From the NCBI GenBank assembly GCA_038373865.1, contig JAXGGA010002368.1, forward strand, positions 60,236-124,235: a DNA stretch of 64,000 nt, written 5' to 3'. The first letter of the stretch is position 1; every line of letters begins with the position of its first letter. The notes under the pieces were generated by a model. The model did no database searches and was not told the DNA's origin. It was given only the letters and a program-made list of their open reading frames with translations. The stretch comes from Uloborus plumipes. Taxonomy: Eukaryota; Arthropoda; Arachnida; Araneae; Uloboridae. The translations under genes and the position numbers were made by a program. This document shows positions 31,930 to 43,671 of the stretch, in pieces.

Positions 31930-34104
31930 TTATATTTGAGTTTTGTTTATTTGACAAGCATCATAAATACCAGCTACTGCTGATGAACTAATATCTTTGT
32001 CTTTATTTGGGAAATGCTCAGCATGAAATTGCAACAAATGGTCCTTATAAGCAGAGAAAATATTGCATTCAAAACTACAATGTTGACATGGATATAGCTT
32101 CTTCCCTTGGTGCTTTTTTGTTTTTAAAACATGCTTCCTCAAGTTTTCTTGAGTATTGCATGTGTAAGAACAGTATGGACACTTGTAAGGCTTTGAACCA
32201 GAGTGAAGTCGCTTGTGTCGAAGTAATTGACTGCTCAGAGAACAGGAATAAGAGCAGTGGGAACACTTGAAAGGTTTTTCTCCAGTATGTGATCTTTTAT
32301 GTTTTGTTAAATGGTGAACTGTTTTGCCTGCATAGCCACACTCATCACATAGATATGTATTCACTTGTAGTTTCTTTTTGTGAAAAGAATCCGGTATAGG
32401 TGGATTTAAATTATGTGACTTTTTATTGGAGGTGCTAAGTTTTGAGTGCTTCTGTAACGATGGCATTTTGGAGAATCGAGAATCGCATTTTGGGGGAATG
32501 TGTTTATTTTTTGCATTTATACAAGCATTTCTCTTAATTTTATTTCCTTCCTTTATAAGTATTTTCACAACATTCTTAAAAGAGTTGTGAGATCTTTTTC
32601 TGTAAACTGTAGATTCACCAATATTTTGTAATTTGGTTTGAACATTTAATTGGATATTTGTAGAAGATACATTTGGTAGTGCAGATTCTGCATTTGATAT
32701 TGAAACGCTAAGATTATTTCTGTTACTAATACTTTCTAAGTTAGAATCGTCAACTGGTTTAAGTACTTGAATAAGCTCTTCATTTGTTGGCTTGTCAATA
32801 AAATCCAAAAGTTGAGTTATAGTTTTTATCACTAAATTCAGTTGGCTTTTTGCAATACCCATTGCACATAATATTAAAACTGGAAAGGCTCTTTTCATAT
32901 AAAAAATATCACATTTCCCTACATCCTTAATTTTCAGTCTTAAACTTAGAATTCTTTTAACAAGAAATAAGCAAAAGCAACAATGGGAATTCTTTTTCAT
33001 TTCAGTTATAATAACTGGGTGCTCTATATTTTCATTCTGCAGGTGATTTTTTAAAAAATGCTCAATAATTTCATCACTAGATAAACACTCTTCTTGACAG
33101 GGAAGACATATCAAACAGTTCTTTGAACTGCCTGCATTTTTCATGTGATTGGAGCTTTTCAAGTGATTTAAAAGAGTAATTGAGTCATTACAGTAAAATA
33201 AGCATAAATCACATCTGAATGGTAAACTGCATGTAAATAAGCTACTGTTCGTGAAAATCTGAGACTTCCAATCCTCAAAATTATTTATCTTCTCTTTACA
33301 GCTCAATATATGAATCAAAAAGTTTGGTAGAAAAACATATTTATCACCACATAAACTACACAAAAAGTATTCGCTTTTAATGCAACACAAGGTGTAACAA
33401 GATGGATGTTTCTTATCAAAGCCACATTTTGGCTCCTGGGAAGAAGTAGATTTACCAATAACTTTTTGCATGGAAAGTTCTTGTTTGGACCCTTCTTTTA
33501 TAAATTGTGATTGCAAATGTTCCGAAACATCACATAAATTATTTACATTATATTCTGATTCAAGTTCAAGCATTAAATTTTCAGTAGTAGCAAATGCAGT
33601 TTCTGCTCTATTTTGAGAAGAGTTTTGTTCAACATTGTTGTCGGAGTTGTCCAGTTTAAAATTATAATCCCATTTTTCATTACTAATATCAATATTACCA
33701 TTATTTATGAAGCCGTTTTCCTCTTCAATCATATTTGAACACATAACAGTTTTGGCTAATGGAGATGCCAAATCATTTTCTAGTGATGGCAGATCCATGC
33801 GGTTTGGGAAGTTCTCATTAATGTTTGTCAGGCATTTTTCGCTATCACATGCAATGCTTTGTAAATTGAGCGACAAGAAAAAATCACTTGCTGAAAGTCT
33901 GTAAATATCTTGTGGGTATGTTGCATTTAAATCATGAGACTCTGACACTGGCAAAGCTTTTGATGAATCTGAAAAAAATGGTGAGGATGATGGAGTGTTG
34001 TTGAATTGACCACACTGCTGTTGTCGATGCAGTACATAATTATTCAGTCCATTTATAGTTTTACTGCAGCGTAAACACAAATGATTATCGTCATCCAATT
34101 CCAT
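31930..34104 (-). CDS. C2H2 zinc-finger protein, 724 aa, family not assigned
   Basis: A long uninterrupted frame ending at 31930. The C-terminus has four classical fingers at about residues 586-694: CDECGYAGKTVHHLTKH, CSHCSYSCSLSSQLLRH, CPYCSYTCNTQENLRKH and CQHCSFECNIFSAYKDH, the first two joined by the TGEKPF linker. Weaker fingers occur earlier: CLRCSKTINGLNNYVLHR near residue 10, CSLCGDKYVFLPNFLIH near 250, and CDLCLFYCNDSITLLNHL near 295. The middle is Ser/Asn-rich and probably disordered. It is likely a nuclear DNA-binding protein. ATG 34104 is the first Met, but the frame is open back to an acceptor TTTTCAG|A at 34111, so an upstream coding exon is possible. I could not match it to a named vertebrate gene. 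Confidence 0.85.
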   Translation of the reverse strand: MELDDDNHLCLRCSKTINGLNNYVLHRQQQCGQFNNTPSSSPFFSDSSKALPVSESHDLNATYPQDIYRLSASDFFLSLNLQSIACDSEKCLTNINENFPNRMDLPSLENDLASPLAKTVMCSNMIEEENGFINNGNIDISNEKWDYNFKLDNSDNNVEQNSSQNRAETAFATTENLMLELESEYNVNNLCDVSEHLQSQFIKEGSKQELSMQKVIGKSTSSQEPKCGFDKKHPSCYTLCCIKSEYFLCSLCGDKYVFLPNFLIHILSCKEKINNFEDWKSQIFTNSSLFTCSLPFRCDLCLFYCNDSITLLNHLKSSNHMKNAGSSKNCLICLPCQEECLSSDEIIEHFLKNHLQNENIEHPVIITEMKKNSHCCFCLFLVKRILSLRLKIKDVGKCDIFYMKRAFPVLILCAMGIAKSQLNLVIKTITQLLDFIDKPTNEELIQVLKPVDDSNLESISNRNNLSVSISNAESALPNVSSTNIQLNVQTKLQNIGESTVYRKRSHNSFKNVVKILIKEGNKIKRNACINAKNKHIPPKCDSRFSKMPSLQKHSKLSTSNKKSHNLNPPIPDSFHKKKLQVNTYLCDECGYAGKTVHHLTKHKRSHTGEKPFKCSHCSYSCSLSSQLLRHKRLHSGSKPYKCPYCSYTCNTQENLRKHVLKTKKHQGKKLYPCQHCSFECNIFSAYKDHLLQFHAEHFPNKDKDISSSAVAGIYDACQINKTQI

Positions 34105-34111
34105 CACTAAT

Positions 34112-36303
34112 CTGAAAATATTTTATACAATGAAATACCTTAAACTAAATGCAGTAGAACCTTGATTATCCAAAACTCTTGCCTTCCCACTGCTTATTTT
34201 AAATAGATTTTAATTTTTTTAACATACTTTTCTATGCGAAAATTTTCTGCTAACCGAAATTCATTTTTTGAAGCAATTTTCTCCCTTATCCCTGATCTCA
34301 GTGCAATAGTAAATTGCCTTCTGCATCTTCAGACACGTGTTCTAAGTTCTTCCCTAGTTTGTTTAACGTAGTGAAACTTGTCTATTTATTTGAAATTTTA
34401 GTTTTCATGTACAGCATGAAGGGTTCAAGTGTTGTGAGACAATTAACAGGCAGTTGTAGCTATTTGTATGGTCCTTTTCGAACAAAAACTTTTGCAAAAC
34501 TTTAAGCATGTAGAAATGAAAATTGAACAAGATGGAAAAATTGAGTTTCTCTGCTATAATTTGAAACATGGGTTTGAAATTATTAAAACATCTCAAGAAT
34601 CGGTATAGGTTATTACTGAAGAAAAAGTTTCTTATTTTTATCATGTCATATATAATAAAAGACCAAACTATTCTATGAATGGGGCTCTTTTTCTCACGGA
34701 TCCGCATCTGGACCATGTCATTCATCTATTCTAGAGTTTTGGAAATTAAACTAAAAAGACTATGTACTATTTAGAGAAAATTGGGACTTTGTATGTAAGC
34801 AAATAATCATTAGAACCTTTGAGGAAACTTGTTTCAACTTTAACCTATAAAACTCAGAAAAATGTCAAATAAAAAAGAGATTAAGAATGCAGATTTTAAA
34901 TCTGTACTTGATAAAATTCTCAATTACAGTGCTGTAGCTGAAGATAAGTATTTTAGAGGAACTCATTTTTTTATTGGGCAAATATCATGCATGACAAATT
35001 TTTGTTAGCCAAAAAAAGCTTAGTTTTATCAAAGGAAGCTCTAGCTCTATCAAAGATAAAAGCAAAAAAAAAAATGACAAAAACACGATATGGGGAAAAA
35101 AACTCTGAAGTTTTCGTGTATTTGAAACAAATGTGTAGTATATTTAGAGCATCAAAATGGCTGTGATGCTGTTGAGCTAATACTATTAAAGAAATTCTCT
35201 GTGACACAGATGATAAACAAAGACTATCAAAACTGCAGCAAACTTAACTTCAAACCTTTATGAAAATAATCATTTTAAAATTACAATTTGGGTAACTATA
35301 TATTTTTAAAGTGTAAGAGCATTCTTATTTTTATTTTACTATTGCACTTTTAATCATACCAGAAAGGAGTGGGATACATAATAGTACATAGCCACAAATT
35401 TTAACTTTTCTTTACTATTCAAAAATTTTAGTTATCTGAAGGAAGTTAGTCCCAATTACTTCCAATAATAAAGGTTCTACTGCAGAATACAAAAATAAAA
35501 TACATAAATTAAGCACATAAATGAATGTATGCTTAATGATATATTAATAAAGCATAAAAATTAACAAGTATTATGATAAAAAGTTAAGGTAAAGCAAGCA
35601 AATCAACTGAAAAAAGAACCAGGTATTTTCAAACTCACAAAAAGTTTTTAGTTCTACAATTTTAAGGTAAATAGAAACAACCCACTTATTCTTATTTCAT
35701 TGTTGCAGTCTATTATCACAAAAATTTGTAATAATTTTCCTCAAAATACAATTTTATTTCTCAGGTAGTATAATTCCACTATATTTGAGTCTTTTATTAC
35801 AGAGTGTTGTATCTTACCCTTTATTACATACATATTTTGCTATTTTTAAGAATATTTTTTGTGTTTAGAACATATATATATATGAATTTAAAAAAAAAAA
35901 AACAGATCTTTGATGTAGCTGAACAATTTTGTATAAAAATAATATGAAATGGCATTCAACACACTATTTTGTTGTTGTCACGAAAAATAAATAAATGTTG
36001 TCTTAAAAAAGATATAAATAAGTTTTTATCATTATTAATCATAACATAATTATGTAACTAATATATATACATTTTTTGGAAACATATTCATGTAAAGAGA
36101 ATAATACAAAAATTATCTTCATTTCAATACATTCACATTATAAGAGAAATTTTATCACTGATTTGAAACCCAGAAATACAGGATTCAGGAAAAAGAATGT
36201 TCCAATTTAGAATGTGAGTAAAAAGAAAATGAACGAAGTTAATAACAAATACATTTCATACTCAAAAAGTATATTATGTTATGATGATTTCAAAAATTCT
36301 TTG
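34112..36303. other. Intergenic or intronic, no gene
   Basis: Contains the pogo/Tigger-type element at 34151-35483; the rest is AT-rich. If the zinc-finger gene has an upstream exon it would be to the right, but I could not identify it. Confidence 0.5.
34151..35483. mobile_element. pogo/Tigger-like element, decayed
   Basis: The left end CAGTAGAACCTTGATTATCC and the inverse of the right end, CAGTAGAACCTTTATTATTG, form inverted repeats of the pogo/Tigger type. Flanks read TG and CA rather than the expected TA pair, consistent with decay. A short plus-strand frame starting MSNKKEIKNADFKSVLDKIL at 34861 may be part of the old coding region; no DDE motif was identified. Confidence 0.55.
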
Positions 36304-36437
36304 TTAAGTAGTAGCAAATATTGTTGATATATCTAAAGCCTTACTCAATTGTCCTCTGACAGATGCCACATATTCTGATCTTATTCTTCTGCGGTCAATA
36401 GCCAGGCCGTTTCCATTTTTAAATCCAGCTTTATACT
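36304..36437 (-). CDS. Terminal exon of an unrecognised minus-strand gene
   Basis: A strong polypyrimidine tract ending TTTCAG precedes an open segment encoding YKAGFKNGNGLAIDRRRIRS, then EYVASVRGQLSKALDISTIF and ATT before TAA. The composition is protein-like and differs from the surrounding AT-rich noise: it has balanced codon use and a charged, amphipathic C-terminus. Two bases at the exon start complete a codon from an upstream exon, which must lie to the right and was not found. I do not recognise the protein. Confidence 0.5.
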
Positions 36438-36893
36438 CTGAAATTAAAAAAAAATCAAAGCATAATGCTTCTGCAAATGGAATTGAATCAGAACACAACA
36501 GCAAAAACTATTGTAATCAGCAGTAAGGTAGTGCCATAAGGCAAGGGCTAAGATAGAATTGCATGCAATATTCCAACAGCCCAGTTATGCCAGCCAGAGA
36601 CGATAGTTTTCAGTAGACTCATCAGTCTGGAAGCGACAATAACCGAGTTGAAGATGGGTGTCATTTTAATAAAGAGGAAAGTTTCAACAAGAACGAGTTG
36701 AACTATATCATTGCTGCAGTCTCTTGTACACAGGTGTGCTAAATTTAATTTAGCTTAAAAGTTTGTTGGCGATTTCAGCTTCATTGAAATGACACCTGCC
36801 TTTAGTTTGGTTATTCCAGACTGACAAGACTATAATGAGGATGAAACTGCAATCTCTGGGCAGCATAACTGGGATATCAGTATATTGCACGTA

Positions 36894-37323
36894 CAGTTAC
36901 TCTGGATTATCAGCGAGCGCATTATCCACAGTTCGGATTATCTGGGAGGGTCTCAGGAAAGAAACAAATACAATTAACTGATTTTTCGAAAAAACACGAA
37001 TTTAATTTTATTTTTTCTTAACATTTCTTACCCAAGAGTGCGGTGTAATTCATTCAATTAATTATTTAGCCTGGGCTTTATCATAAGTACCACTTCTTTA
37101 TCGATTTTATATGCTTGAGAACCTCAAATACAAGACATTTTTTCATACTGTACCTGTCGTCACTGTTTGTACATATGGCGTTTTAAGTGTCATGCAATTA
37201 TTTTTAAGCAAAAGATATTTTTTATCTTCTTTACCTATTTCATACTTTTGTCAGATTATCCAAGGTTTTCATTGTCCGCGATACCTGTGCCATTCAATTC
37301 CACGTAGAATCGAGAGTGTACTG
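36894..37323. mobile_element. pogo/Tigger-type MITE
   Basis: It is flanked by TA (36892-36893 and 37324-37325). The ends are imperfect inverted repeats, CAGTTACTCTGGATTATC and, inverted, CAGTACACTCTCGATTCTA; both resemble the CAGTxxxxTCTCGATTATC termini of pogo elements. Subterminal GGATTATCT words recur. At 430 bp it has no transposase. Confidence 0.6.
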
Positions 37324-38737
37324 TATTGTAATCAGATACAATTCAATTATTGTAATCAGTCAACCAATAAAAAAAAAAAAAACCTACATCAAGAAATGCA
37401 TACTTCTTTCTGAACCATGCCATGACAGTAACTAGAAAAGGCATTAGTTTTCAAATCAAGATCAAAAAAATTATGCTCGTTGCTGCGTGTTTACACTGAA
37501 CAAAGAAACCCTGTTGTCTAATCAGAGCTATACATTTTCATGTTTAATAGTTAATCAAAAACTGGATCATATCCACTCCCTCTAGTCTGATAGGATACAA
37601 TTAAGTGGAATTTTCGGATGTTATACAATTAGAAAATAATTAATATAGTGTTCTGTGTGGGGGATGAATTGAGTACTGCATATCTAGCAAGATATAAAGT
37701 GAAACAACACCAGTTTTATTGATCTGAAAAGGTTATATTTTATTTTTCATTTCTTTGTCAAAGACTCTATTAATAGCATTTCTACCATATAATTGAAATC
37801 TTTTGGTGCCTAAAAATTGAAATTTGCATTATTTGTTAATTATGTAGAAAGAAAAAAAAAATAGAAATTGAGCTTTAAAAGTACGTTTTAAAGAGAAAAT
37901 TGAATAAATTAAATAAAAAAATAATGACCTTTCAAAAATTTCTGTAGTAATGTAATAGAAATACTTTACTATTTAAAACACAATGAACTGAATACAAACG
38001 AGTCAGCTAAAAGTTGTCTACAGCTAAAAAACCAACAGACCCTCCAATTAGGTCTCAAACAAATTTGGATAGCTATTACGCACGTTCCCAATCAATATAC
38101 ATTCAAAATTTCAACGATTGTTTCATTTCCCACACATGTATATTGACAGGTAAGCATTTCTCTATGAACGATGCAACAAACAAACAAGACGATACAAGGT
38201 GTCAACAAACTCCACGGTCATAGATAAGCTGACAAGTATCAAGAACAGAGCAAAAGAAAAGAGACATCCATCAGAAATGTCGTGTTTGAATAGACCTACC
38301 GATTTTGCCTGAGCGGCAGATCACATGAGCGCTATGTACGTAGGACGAACATCCTCACCTCACTGTATGTAATATTTTAATACACCTGGGTATTAAAATA
38401 TTGTAAGGTTAGGTTAACCGATTGATTTACTTGGATGCAGTCCAAAAATAATATAAGGTCTCAAATGAAGGCAAGGCGGTCATTTATGTTGGTCGGAAGG
38501 GACAATTACCCCTCCCCTACGGCAATGGCTTTAAAACAATAGTGAGTGTTTTTGCATGTAAATGGGACAAATTTTTCTTGTTTTCACTATTTTGGTGCAC
38601 AAGCCGCCTATTATTATAACATGGAGAAATGTAAGGGAAAAGTACCAAGAAAAGGAGTTACTTTAAATTTCAAATAATACAGTTGAATTAATGGCAGCCA
38701 GCATCTAAGATCTCAACAGCAAGTGAGGCTGTTTCTT

Positions 38738-38796
38738 CTAGAGTCCCTGTATAGAAGCGCAGCTTCAAAAGCAAAGCTTCTATATAGGGACTCTAG
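38738..38796. repeat. Short hairpin with 21-bp arms
   Basis: The left arm CTAGAGTCCCTGTATAGAAGC (38738-38758, one base shown beyond 20 only as a span) pairs with 38776-38796, with one G-T type mismatch. The loop is 17 nt. It could be a repeat-derived palindrome or a short structured RNA. Confidence 0.7.
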
Positions 38797-40128
38797 TTTC
38801 TTCGACATTGGAGTAAGGTCAACCACGTGTTTTATTTTTATGTATATTAGAACTTATATTGTAAGCACACTCTCACCTACACCAATAACTAAAAGTAAAA
38901 AAGAAACTTTAAAAGATGCCAAAGCAGAAAACTACACACATGCAGAAAGAAACTTGTGAAATTTTAACAATCCCGGCAATATTGAAAAGATTGCATACGG
39001 AAAAAGTCTAGAGAGACAAAGAAAAAAAAAACAATTTTCTGACACACAGACACAAAACCAAATGTCTAATAAATAAACATTTTCTTTAAAAGAAATTTAT
39101 AACTGAATCAAAGTGCATTGATAGCCAACCTTTAAAAGTTGGAAAGTGGGAACAAGTTCAGTTTTTAGGGAAATATCAAAAAAGTATATTTTCATACCAG
39201 CATTCTTCCCCTCTGTGTAAAATAACATGCAATGACATTTAAAAATACAGTGAAAGTTTATTGCTTTTGATTGGAGAGATATGGTGTTTGAAAGTATGAT
39301 GCATCGTAAACAGTGCTAGACATTCCTGGCCCTAAGATGAATCAAGAGGACAGTATTACTTTCTAGAAATGTTTATATACTAATTGCTTTCTCATTAATG
39401 AACAAAAGTGTAAAATTAGTATTCAATAGATCGTGAAATTAAAGCCTTTAAAGCATGACTCATTTTTTAACTTATTTATCTGTATCAATATTTCGCTTTT
39501 TCAGAGATATTTCATTCTGAATGTCATAAAGAACATACATTTGCATGGCTGAGCTGTTTATTCACTTGTTTTACTAATAGATTTTTTGCTGTCAAGGCCT
39601 AAATATAAAATTACTCTTTTGACCCATTTTACCCCATCTGACACTGTGCTGGTATTTATAAGTTTTAATTTTAAATACTAAAAAAACTGACACACAGCAA
39701 TAACATGTAAGTTATTTTTAAACTTTAAAAAGAAAAAAAAAAACATTAGAAAAAATATGATAATTTTTCAAAATTAAAAATGCTTAAAATGAAATATTTA
39801 AAATTCTTTAACTTTCTAAATTTCATCTTAGGTAGTATTTAAACACGTAGTTTAAAAATTTAGATTTTACTTAATATTGTAACAAATTGTTTTCTACAAA
39901 AAGATTTTACATTGTAACTTACGTTAATTAATAAATAAATAACTTGTAATAACTAATAAATGTTTTTTTCTACTATTTCTGTATAGTGAAAATAAGTTAA
40001 TAAAACTATACCAAAACTACTATAGTTACATACAAGTTTATTTCGTTATCAACTAGGCTTTCTTTGATACTGCGTAACTTAAATGCGGCCTCCAGTGGCA
40101 AAAAAGTTTCTACACCACTAGTATAGTA

Positions 40129-41412
40129 CAGGGTGCGGCAAAAAAACTCGGACAAAGTTTGTCACGTCCTGACACCAACACGTTTTACCGAAAACAGCTG
40201 ATTCTTTTTTTAAAAGATTCTATATGTTTTTCTGTATTAAGGAGTGCAGTGTAGATTTTGTACTCATCATTGTTGTTTCGTTTGCAGAATGTCAGAAAGA
40301 TGCGTAGATGTTTTTTTACTGTTTCGAGCTGGTAAACGTCAAGTCGTTAGCTCATAATTCCTCGACAATCTATTTTTGATGCAATTAGCCGGTACAAAGA
40401 GCGTGGTCATGACTTACGCCGTCCAGAAAGCGGAAGAGAACGGACCGTGAACACATTTTCCAACCGTAGGCTCATCAAGAAGCGAGTGCAGCGAAATTCG
40501 AGGGTCTCCATTCAAAAAATCGCTCGTGAGGTCGAATCAGCGACCGATCAGTTCGGTGATCAGTCAGCTAAACAAGAACTCAAACTGAAGCCGTACAAGC
40601 TCCAAAAAGTAAAACTTCTCACTGAACAGAACAAGCGCGTGAGACTTCAAACATGTCGCCAGCTCAAACGTCGGGCAGCAGGTGAGCCGTGGGAGCGCAT
40701 CCTCTTCACAGATGAGAAGCTGTTCACTGTCGAACAGGCGCATAGCCGCTAAAACGACAGAACCTGGTTCACTGAAGCTCCTGGAACATCGGCCATCGTC
40801 GAACACCACCAAAATCCACAATCGGTGATGATCTGGGGAGGAATTTGCGATAGCGGCAAGACTTCTCTTGTTTTTGTGGATTAAGGGGTCAAAATCAACC
40901 AAAAACTGTATCGCCACAACATTCTTCAGGCCGTCGTACTTCTGTAGGCCCAGCAGCACCTTGGTGATGAGGATTAGATGTTCCAGAAGGACTCAGCGCC
41001 GGCTCACCAGACAAAAAAGACTCAGGACTTGGGCCGGACCCATTTTTCAGACTTCATCTCCTCTACGGAATGGCCCCCTACTCGCCGGATCTGAATCCCA
41101 TGGATTACAGTGTGTGGTCCATTTTGGAGACCAGGGCCTGTGCTAAGCCCCACAAAAGCTTGGAGTCGCTGAAGCAGTCGCTTCTTTGAGAATGAGACCG
41201 ATTGTTGCTGGAAGAGCTGCGGCCCATCGCTGAAAATTTCAAGTTATGTTTGGATCTATGTATCACCGCTGGAGGAAGCCACTTCGAAACCGGCTGACTA
41301 TATTATTGTTGGAAGTCTATGTTAACATTATTAATTGTTGTTTTGATAAATTTCTTTTATTTAATAAAATTATCACAATAAATCTTTGTCCGGGTTTTTC
41401 TGCCGCACCCTG
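40129..41412 (+). mobile_element. mariner/maT-like transposon, full length but inactive
   Basis: TA duplications flank it (40127-40128 and 41413-41414). The left end CAGGGTGCGGCAAAAAAACT and inverse right end CAGGGTGCGGCAGAAAAACC are inverted repeats of about 29 bp. It carries a complete but broken transposase relic. Confidence 0.9.
40289..41297 (+). pseudogene. maT/mariner-like transposase, multiply inactivated
   Basis: The relic starts MSERCVDVFLLFRAGKRQVV and continues with RYKERGHDLRRPESGRERT, ILFTDEKLFTVE (first catalytic Asp), MIWGGICDSGKTSLVFVD, QKDSAPAHQTKK (second Asp) and, after a frameshift, SPDLNPMDYSVW (third Asp). Correcting for the 1-bp deletion in the C-run near 41070, 37 residues separate the last two Asps, as in the DD37D maT group. 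Several stops (after QAHSR, after FVD, after QAVVLL, near LKQSLL) show that it is dead. Confidence 0.85.
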
Positions 41413-41489
41413 TATATTTTAAAAACTGTGAAGAGCACAGAAACCTCATTTTATAACCTCGCAAGAAAAATGCTTCACTGGGACTTCAT

Positions 41490-42477
41490 ATCTAATATCT
41501 TTAAACGAGCAATTCTTGTATATATATTTAGTACCTGGGGACCGAGCCCACTCGGTTAAAAAAAAAAAAGCGGTTTGTAAACTCGTGTTTTTTTCTAAAA
41601 TGCGAAGTACTTATTTAGATAAACTTGAAAAGCATTTTTAAGCCTTTGGTTGCAATTACGCATTTAAAACAGCCGTAATTTGTTTTAAAAAACACAACCT
41701 TATTTAACATTTTGAAGCAAAAATGGGACACCGGTGTCCCACTGAACGAAACACCGATTTCCCATGAATATTTTACCTCTTACGCAGAAAGGGACACCAC
41801 TGTTCTGTGCTGTATTACATAACCAGAAAATTATTAAAATGCTAAATATAATATTTTACTCTTATTTTACCGTAAATAAATGCAGAGTTAATGAACAAAG
41901 TATGAAAAATACGTTGATAAAAATTCTGCGTCAAAGGGTTAATCCACGCCCACCGTAAAATCACACCCAATTTCATTTCATTTGGCGCCGAAGGCGCGGG
42001 AGGGGTTGATGAGAATATATGCAGAATCTCTGTTCTCCAGTACGCATTTAGTCCAGTTGGTTTTGACTTTCACTTCACTTGACACTCCAAGGTTCCCCCC
42101 GTACATACCACAACTCGTGGTTTAACCATGATGGGGCCTTGAAGAGCGCTCTGTTCATTTTTGAACAGACCCAAGGGCCGAGCAGATCCTTGGCCCAGCA
42201 TCCCCCTGAGGTATCGTTTCACTTGACGGATTTTATGACCACGAACATTTTTAACGTCCCCCAGCCACCATTTATGAAGACTGTGGATCTTTGATCAGCT
42301 GGGCTTCCTCTATATGATCGGCCCGGGACCCTCCGGTTACGAGTCCGACGACTTACCGATCGGACTACAAAATCCAAAACTTTATCTAAATACAAAATTT
42401 TATCAAAATCGTTTGAGCCGTTTTCGAGATCCGAAATATATATATATACAAGAATTGCTCGTCTAAAGATATTAGAT
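41490..42477. mobile_element. Terminal-inverted-repeat element, class unknown, hosting a SINE
   Basis: ATCTAATATCTTTAAACGAG at 41490 and its inverse at about 42440-42477 (one difference) run on through CAATTCTTGTATATATAT, giving about 38-bp inverted ends. The interior includes a GC-richer patch and a tRNA-derived SINE. No transposase; Helentron-type ends are one possibility. Confidence 0.6.
42070..42372 (-). mobile_element. tRNA-derived SINE, diverged copy
   Basis: It aligns along most of its length with the better-preserved SINE at 52189-52472: shared words include CATACCACAACTCGTGGTTTAACC-like, GAGGTATCGTTTCACTTG and GTGGATCTTTGATC. The tRNA-like head is at the right end and is damaged: its B box reads GGGCCGATCA instead of GGGTTCGATC. 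Confidence 0.6.
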
Positions 42478-43156
42478 GTAATTTTGTTTCGAAACTTAAT
42501 ATTTTAAGAATGAGTTTCATATTTATTGATTTTTTACATGAAATATCTTACTAAACACTCTTGAGGAGGAAAAAAAGTATTTTAAAACTAACTATAACAC
42601 TTTTATACTCAATTTTAAAATCGCACTTGAAAAGTAAAGTAATCTGTTTTTTATATACTGTAAGTTACCATAAAATTCAATAGACGTCGGTGGACTATTA
42701 CCACTGCTTTTATCCCAACAGCTTGTTATCTAGTGAAGCCTTACTTTAACGTTTCAAAAACAATAACAATTTAACGTTGCCAAATACCATAATTTGAACT
42801 TGCGCTGATGTGATTAAATGTGAAATCCAATTGTGATAACAAAACGTGGTCGCCACGGAAACAGTAACAATGAAAGTAAACACGAAAATTATTTGAAGAA
42901 ATATGAATATTACACTGCTCGACATTGAAAATGCAACACCAAGAAGGAGTGATCAGAAATTCATGCAAATTTTACCGTAGACGCACATCACTGAGTTATG
43001 CAAATGATATGAAATGCGCAGCTCTCCGACGCACGTGAAGTAAGATATAAGAGAATGAAGTTGAAAAGCGGGCTATGTTCATGTTGGTTTTTCTGAAAAG
43101 ACTAATTATCGGAGAAATTTGGTTTTTGTCTCGAAGGATACGTGTGATAGGAGGAA

Positions 43157-43418
43157 ATGCCACGCCGTCCTCAACGAAGACACTTCCAGCATATAGACGA
43201 CTTTACAAGGGGTATGGTGATCGGACTGAGAAGGGGAGGTTGGTCCATACGTCAAATTGCAGCTGATACCCACATGGATGCAAGCACTGTGCATCGACTG
43301 TGTCGGAGATGGTTGGAAAGAGGAAATGTAGCCACATTGAGGGGTGCAGGTGCAGCCAGAGTCACGTCAGACCGCTTGGATCGACGGATTCACCGACAAG
43401 CTGTGGCGGACCCGCAAG
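43157..43418 (+). pseudogene. Tc1-like transposase, N-terminal part of the split copy
   Basis: It encodes MPRRPQRRHFQHIDDFTRGM, VIGLRRGGWSIRQIAADTHM and CRRWLERGNV, the paired helix-turn-helix DNA-binding region typical of Tc1 transposases. It stops abruptly at DPQ where the hAT-type element was inserted; the remaining part resumes at 50772. Confidence 0.85.
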
Positions 43419-43671
43419 CAGGGGCGGATGGGGCCGGCGCACAGTGGTCGATTTTGCCAATCTAGCCGGACAAAAATACTTTGGCTCGTCAAATCAAGTC
43501 GCAAGTTTTAATATTGCTGGTATATCAATAATAAACATAAAACAACATTAAAAGAAGTGTCTGTGACTAAAATCTGCACTAGAACTACTGTCTCAAGGAC
43601 TGCAGTCTATATTTTAGTTGTTTTTCCATTGCAACTCAGTTTGTTCAGATTATCTAGTCTCGTATGTCTTA

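Larger units (their letters stand above)
36438..40128. other. Intergenic or intronic, no gene
   Basis: Contains a pogo-type MITE (36894-37323) and a short perfect-looking hairpin (38738-38796). The rest is AT-rich and without supported features. Confidence 0.5.

Noticed and set aside
34151..35483. TA target duplication for the pogo-like element
   Set aside because: The flanking bases read TG and CA, so the expected duplication cannot be confirmed; the call rests on the termini only.
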